Assembly (NCBI RefSeq): GCF_003149025.1
Contig: NZ_QGDV01000005.1
Span: 62,001-126,000 of the forward strand
Source of the DNA: Rathayibacter iranicus NCPPB 2253 = VKM Ac-1602
Lineage (GTDB): Bacteria; Actinomycetota; Actinomycetes; Actinomycetales; Microbacteriaceae
DNA length: 64,000 bases
Direction of reading: 5' to 3'
Shown piece by piece: positions 63,405 through 64,000 of this stretch. The translations under genes were made by a program, and so were the position numbers. Positions within the stretch are counted from its first letter, which is position 1, and every line of letters starts with the position of its first letter. The notes below the pieces were generated by a model. That model was not told the origin of the DNA. It made no database searches and worked only from the letters and a program-made list of their open reading frames with translations.

Positions 63405-64000
63405 TCAGCTGCCGGCCTGGAAGCCCACCTCAAGGCCTTGCGCCGCGACGGAGAGGGTTTCGGTCAGCCGCGCCGGACTTGGAGCCGCGGCGAGGATCGA
63501 CAGGTTGATGCCCGTGCGGGCAAAGCTGCGCGAGATCGCTCCGACGGATCGGCCGTCCGCGTCAGGAGCCCGGTCGCCGCCGAGGGCCTCGATCGTGCCG
63601 CCTCCTTGACGGGGCAGGGTTGCGGGCTGCGGGTCGTCGATGATGTGCGAGGCCACGAGGACCTGCCGGGTCGCGTCCTCGTCGGTGGTGGTGGAGTCGA
63701 TGTCCGTCACTCGCTGCTGCAGTGCAGTGAGGACCGAGCCGTCGCCGGCGCGGAAGATCCAGCGGCCGTTCGCGATGTCGGACTGTGCGGCGTCGAGTTC
63801 GAAGCCGTGCTCGCTCAGGGTCGACATCTTCATGGCCCAGAAGAGTTCGTCTGTGGTATGCAGTGCTGCTCCATCGGTGAAAGTGATAGGGCCGGCGCCG
63901 GTTGAGGCGTCGTCGGCTCCGTGGGTGGCTGAGGAAGCGCTCGGGGTGGGTGCTGCTGGCGCGGCAGGGAAGGAGAACGACGGCGTAACGGCGGTCTCCG
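63405..64000 (-). CDS. Hypothetical protein, 5' end outside window
   Basis: The minus frame is open from the window end at 64000 to the stop at 63405, so the gene continues beyond the window; the ATG at 63833 is only an internal candidate. The part seen begins with a Pro/Ala/Ser-rich stretch like the linker after a signal or lipobox segment, then HTTDELFWAMKMSTLSEHGF, a VTDIDSTTTDEDATRQVLV segment, and ends GLEVGFQAGS. It is probably an exported or anchored protein; no family recognised. Confidence 0.55.
   Translation of the reverse strand, partial: ETAVTPSFSFPAAPAAPTPSASSATHGADDASTGAGPITFTDGAALHTTDELFWAMKMSTLSEHGFELDAAQSDIANGRWIFRAGDGSVLTALQQRVTDIDSTTTDEDATRQVLVASHIIDDPQPATLPRQGGGTIEALGGDRAPDADGRSVGAISRSFARTGINLSILAAAPSPARLTETLSVAAQGLEVGFQAGS

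Noticed and set aside
1-64000. CRISPR array or intact insertion sequence
   Set aside because: No set of regularly spaced direct repeats, no transposase frame and no terminal inverted repeats were seen by eye.

Overview
The window looks like chromosome of a high-GC actinobacterium, most likely family Microbacteriaceae (Rathayibacter/Clavibacter/Leifsonia type). The reasons are the very GC-rich codon use, frequent GTG starts with GTGA or ATGA stop/start overlaps, a tmRNA tag ending in FALAA-like residues, and a block that keeps the gene order of the mycobacterial Rv3202c-Rv3193c region. The genus is inferred from gene content; no search was run.

Layout. 1-1640: an AT-richer accessory gene with a C-terminal HEPN-like motif, cut by the window edge and closed by a strong terminator. 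1704-18586: a conserved DNA-repair/maintenance block: adnA, adnB, a degenerate phosphotransferase-like gene on the opposite strand, nudC, uvrD2, an orphan TOMM-cyclodehydratase-like gene, a zincin-like metallopeptidase, a secreted PDZ-Lon protease and a large UPF0182 membrane protein. 18592-19377: a methyltransferase and initiator tRNA-fMet. 19637-24099: a tightly coupled four-gene unit (secreted crystallin-like protein, lipoprotein, peptidoglycan-binding adaptor, MacB-type ABC transporter) that resembles a bacteriocin-type export or resistance locus. 24108-29348: VOC protein, CHAP-domain secreted protein coupled to a nitrilase-family amidase, a DapC-like aminotransferase and an HtrA protease.

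29571-35612: cell-surface glycopolymer genes (two family 2 glycosyltransferases, a CDP-alcohol phosphotransferase with an altered motif, a CDP-glycerol glycerophosphotransferase-like protein) with an amylosucrase among them. 35748-41462: AI-2E family permease, a PNPOx-like flavoprotein divergent from a MocR/PdxR-type regulator, an HhH-GPD glycosylase-like protein, and an alpha/beta-hydrolase fusion that has lost its nucleophile and catalytic His. 41499-43919: TagG/TagH-type polysaccharide ABC exporter coupled to a LicC-like nucleotidyltransferase. 44090-46440: a second ABC exporter.

46549-61533: mostly housekeeping: DUF3039, pncB, murI-rph-rdgB, DedA, tRNA-Leu, an MFS permease, prfB, ftsE-ftsX, smpB, another MFS permease, ssrA (tmRNA), a septum-formation-like lipoprotein and hisN. 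61660-64000: tRNA-Lys followed directly by a decayed tyrosine-recombinase remnant and AT-richer orphan genes, so this end is probably the edge of an old integrated element.

The most interesting signals are the 19.6-24.1 kb secreted-protein/MacB unit, two genes whose catalytic residues have been systematically replaced (8023-9090 and 39939-41462), the orphan TOMM-like gene, and the integrase remnant at tRNA-Lys. No CRISPR array or intact insertion sequence was seen.
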